Assembly (NCBI GenBank): GCA_965200895.1
Contig: CBDAVM010000001.1
Location: 2,108,001-2,172,000 of the forward strand
Source: WTFV01 sp965200895
GTDB taxonomy: Bacteria > Acidobacteriota > Vicinamibacteria > Vicinamibacterales > UBA8438
Direction of reading: 5' to 3'
DNA: 64,000 nt
Shown: in pieces, positions 36,412-45,191 of the stretch
Position numbering within the stretch: position 1 is the stretch's first letter
Layout: the number at the start of each line of letters is the position of its first letter
The notes under the pieces: model-generated
The model's input: only the letters and a program-made list of their open reading frames with translations
Database searches by the model: none
Told to the model about the DNA's origin: nothing
Translations under genes and position numbers: made by a program

Positions 36412-36552
36412 GCCGTTCCTCCGCGGGAGCGCCACTCCAACTGCATCGGCGGACACCACGCTCCCTTGAGCCGCCGCCCGCATCCCTGCCTCCACAGAAC
36501 CGCCCCGGTGGGCCGGTTTCCAGACGGCTTGGACGCAGACACGTAACCGGAA
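36412..36552 (-). promoter_or_regulatory. Predicted long 5' leader of the cold-shock gene
   Basis: About 140 nt separate the predicted transcript start near 36552 from the ATG, with no open frame that looks coding. E. coli cspA has a leader of similar length that refolds with temperature; whether this one does is inference. Confidence 0.45.
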
Positions 36553-36558
36553 GTGCGC

Positions 36559-36588
36559 AGTGTAGTTAACGCCGCCGTGGGAAGTCAA
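36559..36588 (-). promoter_or_regulatory. Sigma70-type promoter of the cold-shock gene
   Basis: On the minus strand TTGACT (36588-36583), an 18-bp spacer, and TACACT (36564-36559). Good matches in both hexamers. The remaining 36600-36748 holds nothing I recognise. Confidence 0.65.
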
Positions 36589-36748
36589 CCCGTTTCGGAT
36601 TCCCCGGGGCGCGGCGTACGGCCTGGGAGACCGCATCGCGGCGCCGGAGCGTTTCCTGCGGGTACAGATTCCCGCCCCGGAAATCGCCGCCGCCTTGCGG
36701 TCCCGCTCCGCCCGACCGACCCCCCCTCGATGGGGGAACCTGCCCCGT

Positions 36749-36970
36749 CTACGGCGCAGACTCGCGGCCCGCCTCGGGGGCGGCCGGTTTCGAAGGCTTG
36801 GGTTTCGGCTTCCTGGGCGGCGGGTACGTGGTCCAGAAGTTTCGGCCGCAGGCCGCGCACTGCCAGAACTGCTGGGGTGGCCATGGCTGCCCGGGCACCG
36901 GATCGCGAAGCTCCATCTGTTGCCCGCACCGTTGGCAGCGGATCCGGATATCCACGTCGCCGTTGCTCAT
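36749..36970 (-). CDS. Small zinc-ribbon protein
   Basis: 73 residues. Two CxxC pairs (CQRC at about 12-15, CAAC at about 38-41) with aromatic residues between them (PWPPQQFWQC, RNFWTTYPPP) make a zinc ribbon. The C-terminal third is a Lys/Pro-rich tail (PPPRKPKPKPSKPAAP). No family name recognised; small ribbons of this type often bind nucleic acid or larger complexes. A promoter with the -10 only 7 nt before the ATG drives it. Confidence 0.82.
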   Translation of the reverse strand: MSNGDVDIRIRCQRCGQQMELRDPVPGQPWPPQQFWQCAACGRNFWTTYPPPRKPKPKPSKPAAPEAGRESAP

Positions 36971-36977
36971 GGCGCAG

Positions 36978-37007
36978 ATTCTAGTGCCGCGTCGTGACGG
37001 TTTTCAA
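36978..37007 (-). promoter_or_regulatory. Promoter of the zinc-ribbon gene, leaderless type
   Basis: Minus strand TTGAAA (37007-37002), 18-bp spacer, TAGAAT (36983-36978), then 7 nt to the ATG. Both hexamers are good, so transcription should begin at the start codon. Confidence 0.7.
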
Positions 37008-37063
37008 CCACCGCGGTTGCGCCGGGACTGTGCGGTAGATTTCCGGGAGAAAGCTGCTGAAGC

Positions 37064-37744
37064 GTGAAGGGAGCCGCAGGGCGGCGATTTCCGGGCTACG
37101 ATCACGCGGTGATCGTGCCGGGGGTGATCCTCGCCGGGGGGCGGTCGTCGCGCATGGGACATCCCAAGGCGCTGCTGCCGGTCGATGAGCGGGAGACGTT
37201 CGCGAGTCGACTGGTGCGCACACTGTGCGCCGCCGGCGTCCGCGACGTGAGCATCGTTGTCGCCGGTGACGGGCCTGTCGATGCGCTCCGTTCCGGGCTG
37301 TCCGCCTTGCAGCCGAAGCCGCGCATCGTGCTCAACCACGATTCGTCGCGCGGCCAACTGTCGTCGCTGCTCACCGGTCTGCAGGCGATTGACCGCCCGG
37401 GCGTCGAGGCGCTGCTGATGACGCTCGTCGACATCCCGCTGGTCGGCGTCTCCACCGTCCGCGCGCTGCTCGACGCGTATGCGCAGTCGCGCGCGCCGAT
37501 CGTGCGACCGTCGCGGCCGGGCGATTCCGCACACGGGCATCCCGTCATCTTCGACCGGTCGCTGTTCGACGACCTGCGAGGCGCCGATCCCGGCGCCGGA
37601 GCCAGGCCGGTCGTTCGTGCACGAGCGGCGGAGATCCGGGACGTGGCCGTCGACGACCCGGGGGCGTTCCTCGATATCGATACGCCGGCCGACTACCGTC
37701 GAGTTTTCGGCCGCTCGCCGCCCGTCGATCGGGCACGGCGTTGA
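37064..37744 (+). CDS. MobA/MocA-like molybdenum cofactor nucleotidyltransferase
   Basis: 226 residues. NTP-transferase fold: GVILAGGRSSRMGHPKALLP (nucleotide-binding loop and Lys), SRGQLSSLLTGLQAI, LMTLVDIPLV (metal-binding Asp) and AHGHPVIFDRSLFDDL. The closing DIDTPADYRR is typical of MocA/MobA, which attach CMP or GMP to molybdopterin; the GHPVIF form is closer to MocA (cytosine cofactor, xanthine dehydrogenase family). A MurNAc-type or other sugar nucleotidyltransferase is less likely. The start is uncertain: GTG 37064 has GGGAGA upstream, GTG 37109 gives the family start MIVPGVILAGG. Confidence 0.85.
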   Translation: MKGAAGRRFPGYDHAVIVPGVILAGGRSSRMGHPKALLPVDERETFASRLVRTLCAAGVRDVSIVVAGDGPVDALRSGLSALQPKPRIVLNHDSSRGQLSSLLTGLQAIDRPGVEALLMTLVDIPLVGVSTVRALLDAYAQSRAPIVRPSRPGDSAHGHPVIFDRSLFDDLRGADPGAGARPVVRARAAEIRDVAVDDPGAFLDIDTPADYRRVFGRSPPVDRARR

Positions 37745-37769
37745 TCGGACGCGCGCGGTTCCCTAGAAT
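37741..37769 (+). promoter_or_regulatory. Promoter of tRNA-Ala
   Basis: TTGATC (37741-37746, overlapping the stop of the previous gene), a 17-bp spacer and TAGAAT (37764-37769), about 25 bp before the mature tRNA 5' end. Confidence 0.6.
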
Positions 37770-37794
37770 GGTGGCGAGGCGGCAGCCGCCGCGT

Positions 37795-37870
37795 GGGCCA
37801 GTGGCGCAGTTGGGAGCGCGCGTGAATGGCATTCACGAGGTCACGGGTTCGAACCCCGTCTGGTCCACCA
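37795..37870 (+). tRNA. tRNA-Ala (anticodon GGC)
   Basis: 76 nt ending in an encoded CCA. Acceptor GGGCCAG pairs with CTGGTCC; the third pair is G-U, the alanine identity element G3:U70. Anticodon stem CGTGA/TCACG surrounds the loop ATGGCAT (anticodon GGC, reading GCC and GCU). T arm CGGGTTCGAACCCCG. Confidence 0.96.
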
Positions 37871-37898
37871 CCCCTTCCTCGGGAATCGGCGACAAACG

Positions 37899-38978
37899 TC
37901 AGTAGGCGGTGAAGATCCGCTGAACCTCGGAGCGGTCACGGGTTCTCGTCAGGGCCAGCATCAGCAGCACGCGGGCCTTGATCGGAGAGAGATCCTCGCC
38001 GGATACGTACCGCAAGCGGTCGGCTGACACCGTCGGCCGCCCCCCGGCGGCGCGGTTGCGCGGGATGCGCGCAGGAACTCGTCCGCCGCCGGTTCTTGTG
38101 GTTATCGCCACCACGACGCCGTCCGCGACCACCTCCGCCATGGCGTCGGCCTGGGCCGGCGTGGTTGCCCCGGCCCCGGCTCCGGCGATGACGATGCCCG
38201 CCGCGCCCCGGTCGCGCGCCGCCCGCACGAGGCCGCCGTCCGCGCCGACGTAGCTCGTCAGAACGACCACGTGCGGCAGGCGATCGAGCCCGGAGACATC
38301 GAACTCCGTGCGCCGGGTGTGCCGGCGGCGCGGTCGCCGGAAGTACTCGATGCGGTCTGCATCGACGACACCGAGGATACCGCGGGGCCCGGAATCGAAG
38401 CTGGCCAGCCTCTGCGCATGCGCCTTGCTCGCATCGCGCGCCGCATGAATCTCGCCGTTGATGACGACGACGGCGCCGCGACCCCGAGAGGCGGGAGCGG
38501 CCGCCACCCGGACGGCGTCCAGCAGATTGGCCGCGCCATCGTAGCCGGCCGTGGCCGGGGGGCGCATCGAGCCGACGATGACCAGCGGTCGGCTGGTCCT
38601 GACGGTCAGATGCAGGAAGTAGGCGGTCTCTTCGAGCGTGTCGGTGCCGCTCGTGACCACGACGCCGGCGAGGTCGCTGCGGTTCGCGAATAGCCGGTTG
38701 AGCCGCTGCGCCAACTCGAGCCAGTGCGCCACGGTGAGAGAGCTGCTCGGCAGGTTGGCGAACTGCTCGGTCTCGATCTCGGCGTGGCGCCCGGCCGCCG
38801 GGATCAGGGCGGCCAACTCGTTCGCGGTGAGCCGTCCGGCCGGATGATTGGCTATGGTGCCGCCGGTGGCGACGATGCGGACAGTGGGCCGCGGACTGAA
38901 CTGCGCACCGTCGGCCGCGACCGGCCAGGCCGCCAGCCATACGCCGGCCGCCGCCAGCAGCGAACGACGAGAACCCAT
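37899..38978 (-). CDS. Type II L-asparaginase, exported
   Basis: 359 residues. Hydrolyses asparagine to aspartate and ammonia, probably in the periplasm. The N-terminus MGSRRSLLAAAGVWLAAWPV is a signal peptide. Seen: IVATGGTIANHPAG with the nucleophile Thr, VVTSGTDTLEETAYFLHLTV with the TDT motif, and IVGSMRPPATAGYDGAANLLDA. Type II is indicated by signal peptide and motif context. ATG 38978 was chosen to begin the signal peptide; a TATAGT hexamer at 39008-39003 (minus strand) gives a leader of about 17 nt. Confidence 0.92.
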   Translation of the reverse strand: MGSRRSLLAAAGVWLAAWPVAADGAQFSPRPTVRIVATGGTIANHPAGRLTANELAALIPAAGRHAEIETEQFANLPSSSLTVAHWLELAQRLNRLFANRSDLAGVVVTSGTDTLEETAYFLHLTVRTSRPLVIVGSMRPPATAGYDGAANLLDAVRVAAAPASRGRGAVVVINGEIHAARDASKAHAQRLASFDSGPRGILGVVDADRIEYFRRPRRRHTRRTEFDVSGLDRLPHVVVLTSYVGADGGLVRAARDRGAAGIVIAGAGAGATTPAQADAMAEVVADGVVVAITTRTGGGRVPARIPRNRAAGGRPTVSADRLRYVSGEDLSPIKARVLLMLALTRTRDRSEVQRIFTAY

Positions 38979-39003
38979 CGCGATGCGGGTCAACCCACGG
39001 CTA

Positions 39004-39219
39004 CTATATCGAATCCGCCGCGCCGCCGTGTGCATTCGACAGCCATCCGACGAGCCGGTCGAGTGCTTCGCGAGGCGTGGTGCCGTAGAAGGGCATCAGG
39101 GCGGTCGGGACGCCGGGGGTGCCGATGAGACAGGCTCGCCAGCGCCCCTTGAGAGTGGGAGTGACCTCGACGACATACCGCCGGCTGCCGATGGTCTTTT
39201 CGAAGCGGTGGGTGGTCAC
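39004..39219 (-). CDS. Small hypothetical protein
   Basis: 71 residues, not recognised. The body reads as a few beta strands followed by a helix (RYVVEVTPTLKGRWRACLIG, then TTPREALDRLVGWLSNA). The strand-strand-helix plan with a TxxEA turn recalls HicB-like small domains and resembles the 61-residue protein at 45192-45377. A good promoter (TTGATT, 16 bp, TACAAT) lies just upstream, which supports a real gene. Its stop abuts the -10 hexamer of the asparaginase gene. Confidence 0.65.
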   Translation of the reverse strand: MTTHRFEKTIGSRRYVVEVTPTLKGRWRACLIGTPGVPTALMPFYGTTPREALDRLVGWLSNAHGGAADSI

Positions 39220-39262
39220 GGTGATGGTGATTGACTGCTTCCGGCGAGAATCGGATTCGGGA

Positions 39263-39290
39263 ATTGTAGTGAGCCGACGGAATCAATCAA
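39263..39290 (-). promoter_or_regulatory. Promoter of the small gene at 39004-39219
   Basis: Minus strand TTGATT (39290-39285), 16-bp spacer, TACAAT (39268-39263). Predicted start about 37 nt before the ATG. Confidence 0.6.
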
Positions 39291-39522
39291 GCGAAGACGG
39301 ACGCGAATACCGCGTCCAAAGGTCCCGCTGGTTGCCGGAGGTCGGTAATCTCACGCGAAACGAAATCGCGGTGGGCCGATACTCACCATGTGTGCACAGA
39401 ACATCCACAGCTTTTCCGCAGATCCTGTTCGGGAACCCACGTAAACGGGCCGCCCCTGTCACGCGGGCGCCCCGTCGCTTTCGGTGCTGCGCGGCGTGCC
39501 ACCGGCTTCCGGAGGGCGCGCG

Positions 39523-42435
39523 TTGATCACGCCGCGAGAGACCCGTCTGCTACGTGTGCCGACGTTGCGCGCCTTTCAGCAGGCGATCGCCGGGGCGGTG
39601 GCCCGGTCCGGCAGCCAGCCGCCGACAGCGGCGGCGGTGCTCGTGCCGACGAGCGAGGCCGCCGGACAGTTGCGGCGCACCCTCTCCGCCGCCGGGTTGG
39701 ATTCCCGACGGGCGGTCCTGGTCACGCGGGACGAGTGGTACGAATGGCTGCGGAAGCGGGCCGGGTCATTGCCACCCCTGTTGACGCCGGTACAGCGGGA
39801 AGTCGTGGGCAGGGCGGCGGCTGCAGATGCGCTGGCCGCCGGCTGCACGCCGCCGTTCCGGCTGCGTCCCGGCATCGTCGCGGCGCTCGTTGCATTCTAC
39901 GACGAGCTTCGGCGCACCCGGCGTTCGGTCGACGCGTTCGAGCGGCTGCTGGTCGACGAGCTCGAGCCGAGCGCCGACCTGGACCGCGGCGCCCGGCGAC
40001 TGCTGCTCCAGACCCGTTTCCTGGTGGCCGCCTTTCGCGCCTACGACCGGCGGCTCGACGCGCTCTGCGGGCTGGACGAGCACCGGTTGCGAGAGCGGCT
40101 GCTGGCCGCCGACGCGTCGGAACCGGTGGCCGAGATCGTGGTGACCGTGCCGGATCAGGCCGCCCACGCAGCCGGACTGTACCCCGCGGACTTCGATCTG
40201 CTGGCTCGTCTCCCCCGGCTGGCGCGGGTCACCGTGATCGCGACCGATGCGGTTCTCGACAGCGGCTATCGCGAACGGCTGGACGACCTGCTGCCCGGTC
40301 TGGCCGAGTCGCGCGTCGCGTCGGACACCGGTCGGCGGATCACCATCGTCGTTCCCGATCCCGCGGCGGATCGCCAGCACTTCGTCTGGCGTGATCGCGA
40401 GGAGGAGCTGCGGGGGATTGCGCGCCGGGTGCGCCACGCGGTCTCCGTCGACGCCGGCTCGCCCGCGTCCGCCGCGGTAGTGGTGCAGCGCCCGCTGCCG
40501 TATCTGTATCTTGCGCCCTCGGTGTTCGGCGAGGTCGCCCTCCCGGTGCGAGCGGGCGCCGCCCTGCCGCTGGCGGTCGAGCCGTACGCCGCAGCCGTGG
40601 ATCTTGTCGTCACGTTCGCGGCAAGCGGCTTTCAGCGCGGACCTGCGCTGGAGTTGCTGCGCTCACCGCACTTCGGATTCGACGTGGACGGGTCGCCCCC
40701 TGCCGCCGACGCAATCCGGGCGCTCGACCTGGCGCTGTCCGAGATCGGGTTCGCCGGCGGGTGGGAGACCCTGCGCCGCTGCGGCGGCGACTGGCAGACG
40801 GCGACGGGGATTCGACGCACTGCGCTGCCCGCCCTGCAGTGTGTGCTCGGGCTGGCCGACGAGCTGCGGCCGCTGCTCGATCCGGGGCCGCTTGCGGTCC
40901 AGCTTGCCACGCTCCGCGCGTTCCTGGAACGCCACGGGCCGCCGGACGACACGGTCGAGAAGGCCAGCCGCACCGCGGAAGGACGGAAGCGCGTCCGGCG
41001 CGGGCTGGAAGTGCTCGAGGTGGCGCATCGATCCCTGAACGCTCCCGGCGATGACGTCGACGCCGCCGACATGGCGTCGGTCGTGCGGCGATGGATCGAG
41101 AGCCAGACGTTTCCGTTCCCGTCGTCGGCCGAGGGCGTCCATCTCGTCGATGTCCATGCGGCCGTGTACGGGCGATTCGACGACGTGTTCATCGCGGGGC
41201 TCGTCGAGTCCGAATGGCCTGCGCGCACCGCCCGCAACATCTTCTATCCGGGTGGCCTGCTCGCCGGGCTCGGCTGGCCGCGGGAGCGTGACCGGCAGCG
41301 GGCGTCGCGCGCCGCGTTCCACGATCTGCTCGGCCTCGCGGCCGGGCGCGTCCGGCTCTCGCTGTTCAACCTGGAGGACGACGCGGTCGTCACCGCCTCG
41401 CCGCTGCTCGAGGACCTCGACGGCATGGACCTCGATCGGCGGCCGGCGTCGAGCCTCGCCGTCGGCGACATGGCGCCGGGCGAGCCCGCGGGGCGCATCG
41501 ATGCGGACCTCCGCGACCGCTGGCGGACGTTGCGCAGCGCACGGGCGGCGGCGACGGATGCCGGCGCCCGGCGGTTCAGCGGCGGGGCCGGCCGCCAGGC
41601 CGAACGGTCGTACACCGTGAGCTCGCTGGAGCGTTACGCCGCGTGCCCGTTTCAGTATTTCGCGGCCAACAGGCTCGGTCTCGAGGCGGAACCCGCCGCG
41701 GCACGGACGATGACGCCGGAACAGCGCGGTCTGTTCCTGCATCGGGTGTTCGAGTCGTTCTTTCGGGACTGGCAGGTGACGGGCCGCGGCGCGGTCACGC
41801 TGGCGAACCTCGACGCGGCGCTCGAACGCTTCGCGGTTGTCGCCGAGGAGGTCATCGACGGGTTGCCGGCGATCGACCGCGTCGTGGCCCGTGAGTGGCT
41901 GCTGGGTTCAGCGGCTGCGCCGGGCCTGGCCGAGCGGGTGTTCGTCGCGGAAGTCGAGCAGCAGACCGGCGTCGTCGAACGGCTGCTCGAGTACCGGATC
42001 GATGGCCGTTTCGAGCTCGGACGGCCGCCGTCCTCCCGGACGGTGGCGATCCGCGGGGTCGTCGACCGTATCGATCTGCATGCGGACCGCACATTCAGGG
42101 TAATCGACTACAAGGCGAGTCGGCCCCCGCACCCTTCGCGCGCCCTGCAGCTTCCCGTGTACGCGCGCTGCGCCGAGCGGCAGTTGCATGCCGAACGAGG
42201 CGGAGACTGGCGCGCCACCGAGGCGCTCTACCTCGCCTTCGGCGATCCCGGACTCCAGGTGTCGGTGCCCGGTGGGGACGTCGCCGGCGCGGTTGCCGCC
42301 GGCGAGGCGCGGGTCGTGGAACTGGTGGAGGCCATCGAGGCGGGCGCGTATCCGCCGCGTCCGATCGATCGCACGCGGTGCGCGTCCTGCCCCTTTCCGA
42401 CCGTCTGCCGCAAGGATCACGTCGAGGATGCGTAG
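39523..42435 (+). CDS. AddB-like exonuclease subunit with C-terminal PD-(D/E)XK nuclease
   Basis: About 970 residues. Recombination and repair subunit paired with the helicase that overlaps it. The N-terminal two thirds are a degenerate helicase-like scaffold without a Walker A. The C-terminal part is a RecB-type nuclease: GVVDRIDLHADRTFRVIDYK supplies the Asp and the D-x-K catalytic residues. A 4Fe-4S site is indicated by Cys in YAACPFQYF and three Cys in RCASCPFPTVCRKD, as in AddB. TTG 39523 has GGAGGG 6 nt upstream; an in-frame GTG at 39484 is the alternative. The last 8 bp overlap the next gene. Confidence 0.88.
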   Translation: MITPRETRLLRVPTLRAFQQAIAGAVARSGSQPPTAAAVLVPTSEAAGQLRRTLSAAGLDSRRAVLVTRDEWYEWLRKRAGSLPPLLTPVQREVVGRAAAADALAAGCTPPFRLRPGIVAALVAFYDELRRTRRSVDAFERLLVDELEPSADLDRGARRLLLQTRFLVAAFRAYDRRLDALCGLDEHRLRERLLAADASEPVAEIVVTVPDQAAHAAGLYPADFDLLARLPRLARVTVIATDAVLDSGYRERLDDLLPGLAESRVASDTGRRITIVVPDPAADRQHFVWRDREEELRGIARRVRHAVSVDAGSPASAAVVVQRPLPYLYLAPSVFGEVALPVRAGAALPLAVEPYAAAVDLVVTFAASGFQRGPALELLRSPHFGFDVDGSPPAADAIRALDLALSEIGFAGGWETLRRCGGDWQTATGIRRTALPALQCVLGLADELRPLLDPGPLAVQLATLRAFLERHGPPDDTVEKASRTAEGRKRVRRGLEVLEVAHRSLNAPGDDVDAADMASVVRRWIESQTFPFPSSAEGVHLVDVHAAVYGRFDDVFIAGLVESEWPARTARNIFYPGGLLAGLGWPRERDRQRASRAAFHDLLGLAAGRVRLSLFNLEDDAVVTASPLLEDLDGMDLDRRPASSLAVGDMAPGEPAGRIDADLRDRWRTLRSARAAATDAGARRFSGGAGRQAERSYTVSSLERYAACPFQYFAANRLGLEAEPAAARTMTPEQRGLFLHRVFESFFRDWQVTGRGAVTLANLDAALERFAVVAEEVIDGLPAIDRVVAREWLLGSAAAPGLAERVFVAEVEQQTGVVERLLEYRIDGRFELGRPPSSRTVAIRGVVDRIDLHADRTFRVIDYKASRPPHPSRALQLPVYARCAERQLHAERGGDWRATEALYLAFGDPGLQVSVPGGDVAGAVAAGEARVVELVEAIEAGAYPPRPIDRTRCASCPFPTVCRKDHVEDA

Positions 42436-45139
42436 CAGCCGGTCCGCCGCCCCGCCTCCGGATCAGGCGGCCCGCCTTGCCGCCGTGGACCCGCGCCGCA
42501 ACGTCGTGCTGGAGGCCTCGGCGGGCACCGGCAAGACGTCGGTGCTCGTGGCGCGCTACCTGAACCTGATACGCGCCGGGATCGATCCGCTCAACGTCCT
42601 GGCGATCACCTTCACCCGGCAGGCCGCGGCCGAGATGCGCGAACGGATCGTGCAGGAGTTGAGGAAGGACGCGGCGGGTTCGCGCGCCGGCGAGGCGCGC
42701 TGGCGCGAACTGCGCGACAGGCTCGGCGAGATCACGGTCAGCACCATCGATGCCTTCTGCCTGTCGTTGCTGCGGGAGTTCCCGCTCGAAGCGGATCTCG
42801 ATCCGGGCTTTGCGATCGCCGACGAAACGGAGATCCCGCACATCGTCAGACAGGCGGTCGAAAGGACGCTGGTGGCGGCCAGCGCGGTGGCTGGCGCGGA
42901 CCCGAACGTCGCCATGCTGCTTGCGCAGCTTGGTCCGTGGCGCGTGCGGCTGGCGGTGACCGATCTGCTGCACCGACGCTCCGCCGTGGCGGCCGCGATC
43001 GGACAGGTTCTGCGGGGTACGCCGCGTGAGCTGAACGCGGCCGACGCGTGCCGCGGCGCCGTGAGGCGCCTGGCCGAGCGCCTGCAGCGCATGGGCGGCG
43101 CGTCGCGGCGTCTGCTGGAGGACGGACCATCGGAGAACGGCGCCTTCGCCGTGGTGGCGCGCGATCTGGCCGCTCTCGACCGGCTCGCGGAAAAGGGGCC
43201 GGCCCGCATCCGCGCGGCCCTGGACCGGCTGCGGGCGTACTTCCTGACGCGTGCGGGTGCTCCCCGCAAACGGTTCACCGATCCCCGGGTGCGCCGCGAC
43301 CTGCGCGCGCGACGTTTCCGCGCCGCCGCCGCGGCGTTGGCGCCGGTCGTCCATGACGTGCTGACGCGCTTCGATCGCGACGTGAACGTGGCCCTGGTGC
43401 GGGGGGTACAGCGCATCTTCGGAATCGGTGTGACGGAGTATCGCCGCGAGCTCGAGTCGCGCGCGCTGCTCGACTTCTCCGACGTCCTCGAGCGCGCGGT
43501 CGACCTGCTGCGCAGGATGGACGAGTTCGCGCGCTCCCGCTATCGACTCGAGTCGCGTTATCACCACGTGCTCGTCGACGAGTTCCAGGACACGAGCCGC
43601 GCCCAGTGGGAGCTGGTGGCGCTGCTCGTGCAGTCCTGGGGCGAAGGCAGCGGGCTCGTGCACGACGCCCCCCTGCCGCCCAGTGTGTTCGTGGTCGGCG
43701 ATCGCAAGCAGTCGATCTATCGCTTCCGGGACGCCGACGTCTCCGTGCTCGAGGAAGCGGGCATTGCAGTCGCGGCCCTGCGCGCGGACGGCGCGCAGGG
43801 CGTGCGCCAGTGGATCTCCCACAGCTTTCGCGCCGTTGGGGAGCTGCTCGTCTTCGTGAACGACCTGTTCGCGGCGATCGACAAGGCGCCGGCCCGGCCG
43901 GACGCCTTTCGGTTCGAGGAACACGACCGTTTCCCGGTCGGCCGGGCGCCGGAGCCCGAGCCCCGCGAGGATCAGGACCTGATGCTCGGGGTCGCGGTCG
44001 GCGAGAGCGTCGAGCGGTGCGCAACCCTGGTTGCGGACGAGGTCCTCCGTCTGCTCGAGGAAGAGCGGGTCCGTGACCGGAGCACCGGCCGGCGGCGGCG
44101 GGTCGAACTCCGCGATGTCGCGGTTCTGTTCCGGTCGCGCCGGAGCCACCGCGAGTTCGAGCAGGCGCTGAACGGGTGCGGGGTCCGGACCTGCGTGTAC
44201 AAGGGGCTCGGCTTCTTCGACGCCGACGAGATCAAGGATGTGCGGGCCCTGCTGCGGTACCTGGCCAATCCGTGGTCCGAGCTGCGGGCTGCGGCGCTGC
44301 TGCGGTCGCGGATCGTGGGCATCTCGGACCGCGCCCTCGCGGCGCTGGCGGGTCGCCTGTCGGACGTCCTGCTGGCCGCCGCGGCGCCCGCCGGGCTGGA
44401 GCGCCTCCCGGACGACGATCGACGGCTGCTGGCCCTGGCCCGCGAGAGTGTTCCGCGGTGGGTCGCCCGGGTCGATCGGCTGGCGCCGGCGGAACTGCTC
44501 GACCGCGTCCTCGCGGAATCGGCCTACGACGCCGAACTGGGCAACCGCGATCAGATGCAGGCGCGAGAGAACGTCAAGAAGATCCGCGGCCTGGTCAGGC
44601 GGGTGCAGAACCGGGGCTATGCCACCATGACCCGGGTGGCCGACCACATCGACCAGTTGTCCGGCGACGTGTCGAATGCGGTGGTGGACGCCTTCGACGC
44701 CGTCAACCTCATGACCGTACATGCGGCCAAGGGCCTGGAGTTCCCCGTGGTGCTGCTCGTGGACATCGGCCGCGGCGCCGGCGCCGCGGCGCCGCCTGTC
44801 CGGGTGACGACGGCAACGGGCGATGGGCAGCCGTCGGTGTCGGTCTGGCCATTCCGGACGGCGGCGGACGACGATCAGCGTCTGGCCGACCGCGAAGAGA
44901 GCAAGCGCCTGCTCTACGTGGCCGCCACGCGCGCCCGCGACCGTCTTTACTTTTCCGCCGTCGCCGACGCCGGGGTGTTCGACCCGGGTCGCGGGAGCCT
45001 GGGAGAGGTGTTGCCGGCGAGTTTCGTCGCCGCGCTCGGCCGGGCCGCCGGGACGGCCGAACCGGTTGTGCACTGGGCCGCGGAGAACGGGCGTACGCAC
45101 CGTCTCGCGGTCGTGGGGGCGCGACCCCGACCACGATGA
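42428..45139 (+). CDS. UvrD/AddA-like superfamily 1 helicase without nuclease domain
   Basis: 903 residues. SF1A helicase that would unwind DNA ends for recombination. Seen: motif I VLEASAGTGKTSVLVARY, motif Ia ITFTRQAAAEM, VSTIDAFCLSLLREF, motif II HVLVDEFQDTSRAQW, motif III VFVVGDRKQSIYRFRDAD, motif V LMTVHAAKGLEFPVVLLVD, and motif VI RLLYVAATRARDRLYFS. The protein ends about 65 residues after motif VI, so the C-terminal nuclease of classical AddA (about 1200 residues) is absent. It starts inside its AddB-like partner and is clearly co-expressed. Confidence 0.92.
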   Translation: MRSSRSAAPPPDQAARLAAVDPRRNVVLEASAGTGKTSVLVARYLNLIRAGIDPLNVLAITFTRQAAAEMRERIVQELRKDAAGSRAGEARWRELRDRLGEITVSTIDAFCLSLLREFPLEADLDPGFAIADETEIPHIVRQAVERTLVAASAVAGADPNVAMLLAQLGPWRVRLAVTDLLHRRSAVAAAIGQVLRGTPRELNAADACRGAVRRLAERLQRMGGASRRLLEDGPSENGAFAVVARDLAALDRLAEKGPARIRAALDRLRAYFLTRAGAPRKRFTDPRVRRDLRARRFRAAAAALAPVVHDVLTRFDRDVNVALVRGVQRIFGIGVTEYRRELESRALLDFSDVLERAVDLLRRMDEFARSRYRLESRYHHVLVDEFQDTSRAQWELVALLVQSWGEGSGLVHDAPLPPSVFVVGDRKQSIYRFRDADVSVLEEAGIAVAALRADGAQGVRQWISHSFRAVGELLVFVNDLFAAIDKAPARPDAFRFEEHDRFPVGRAPEPEPREDQDLMLGVAVGESVERCATLVADEVLRLLEEERVRDRSTGRRRRVELRDVAVLFRSRRSHREFEQALNGCGVRTCVYKGLGFFDADEIKDVRALLRYLANPWSELRAAALLRSRIVGISDRALAALAGRLSDVLLAAAAPAGLERLPDDDRRLLALARESVPRWVARVDRLAPAELLDRVLAESAYDAELGNRDQMQARENVKKIRGLVRRVQNRGYATMTRVADHIDQLSGDVSNAVVDAFDAVNLMTVHAAKGLEFPVVLLVDIGRGAGAAAPPVRVTTATGDGQPSVSVWPFRTAADDDQRLADREESKRLLYVAATRARDRLYFSAVADAGVFDPGRGSLGEVLPASFVAALGRAAGTAEPVVHWAAENGRTHRLAVVGARPRPR

Positions 45140-45191
45140 GGCGCCCGCGACCCGGGGCGACGCACCGCGGCCCGGCAGGTGGCCGGGCGCC

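Noticed and set aside
39388..39430. DnaA-box-like words (TGTGCACAG, CATCCACAG)
   Set aside because: Each differs from TTATNCACA at two or more positions, and no dnaA, dnaN, gyrB or AT-rich unwinding region is nearby, so there is no support for an origin.
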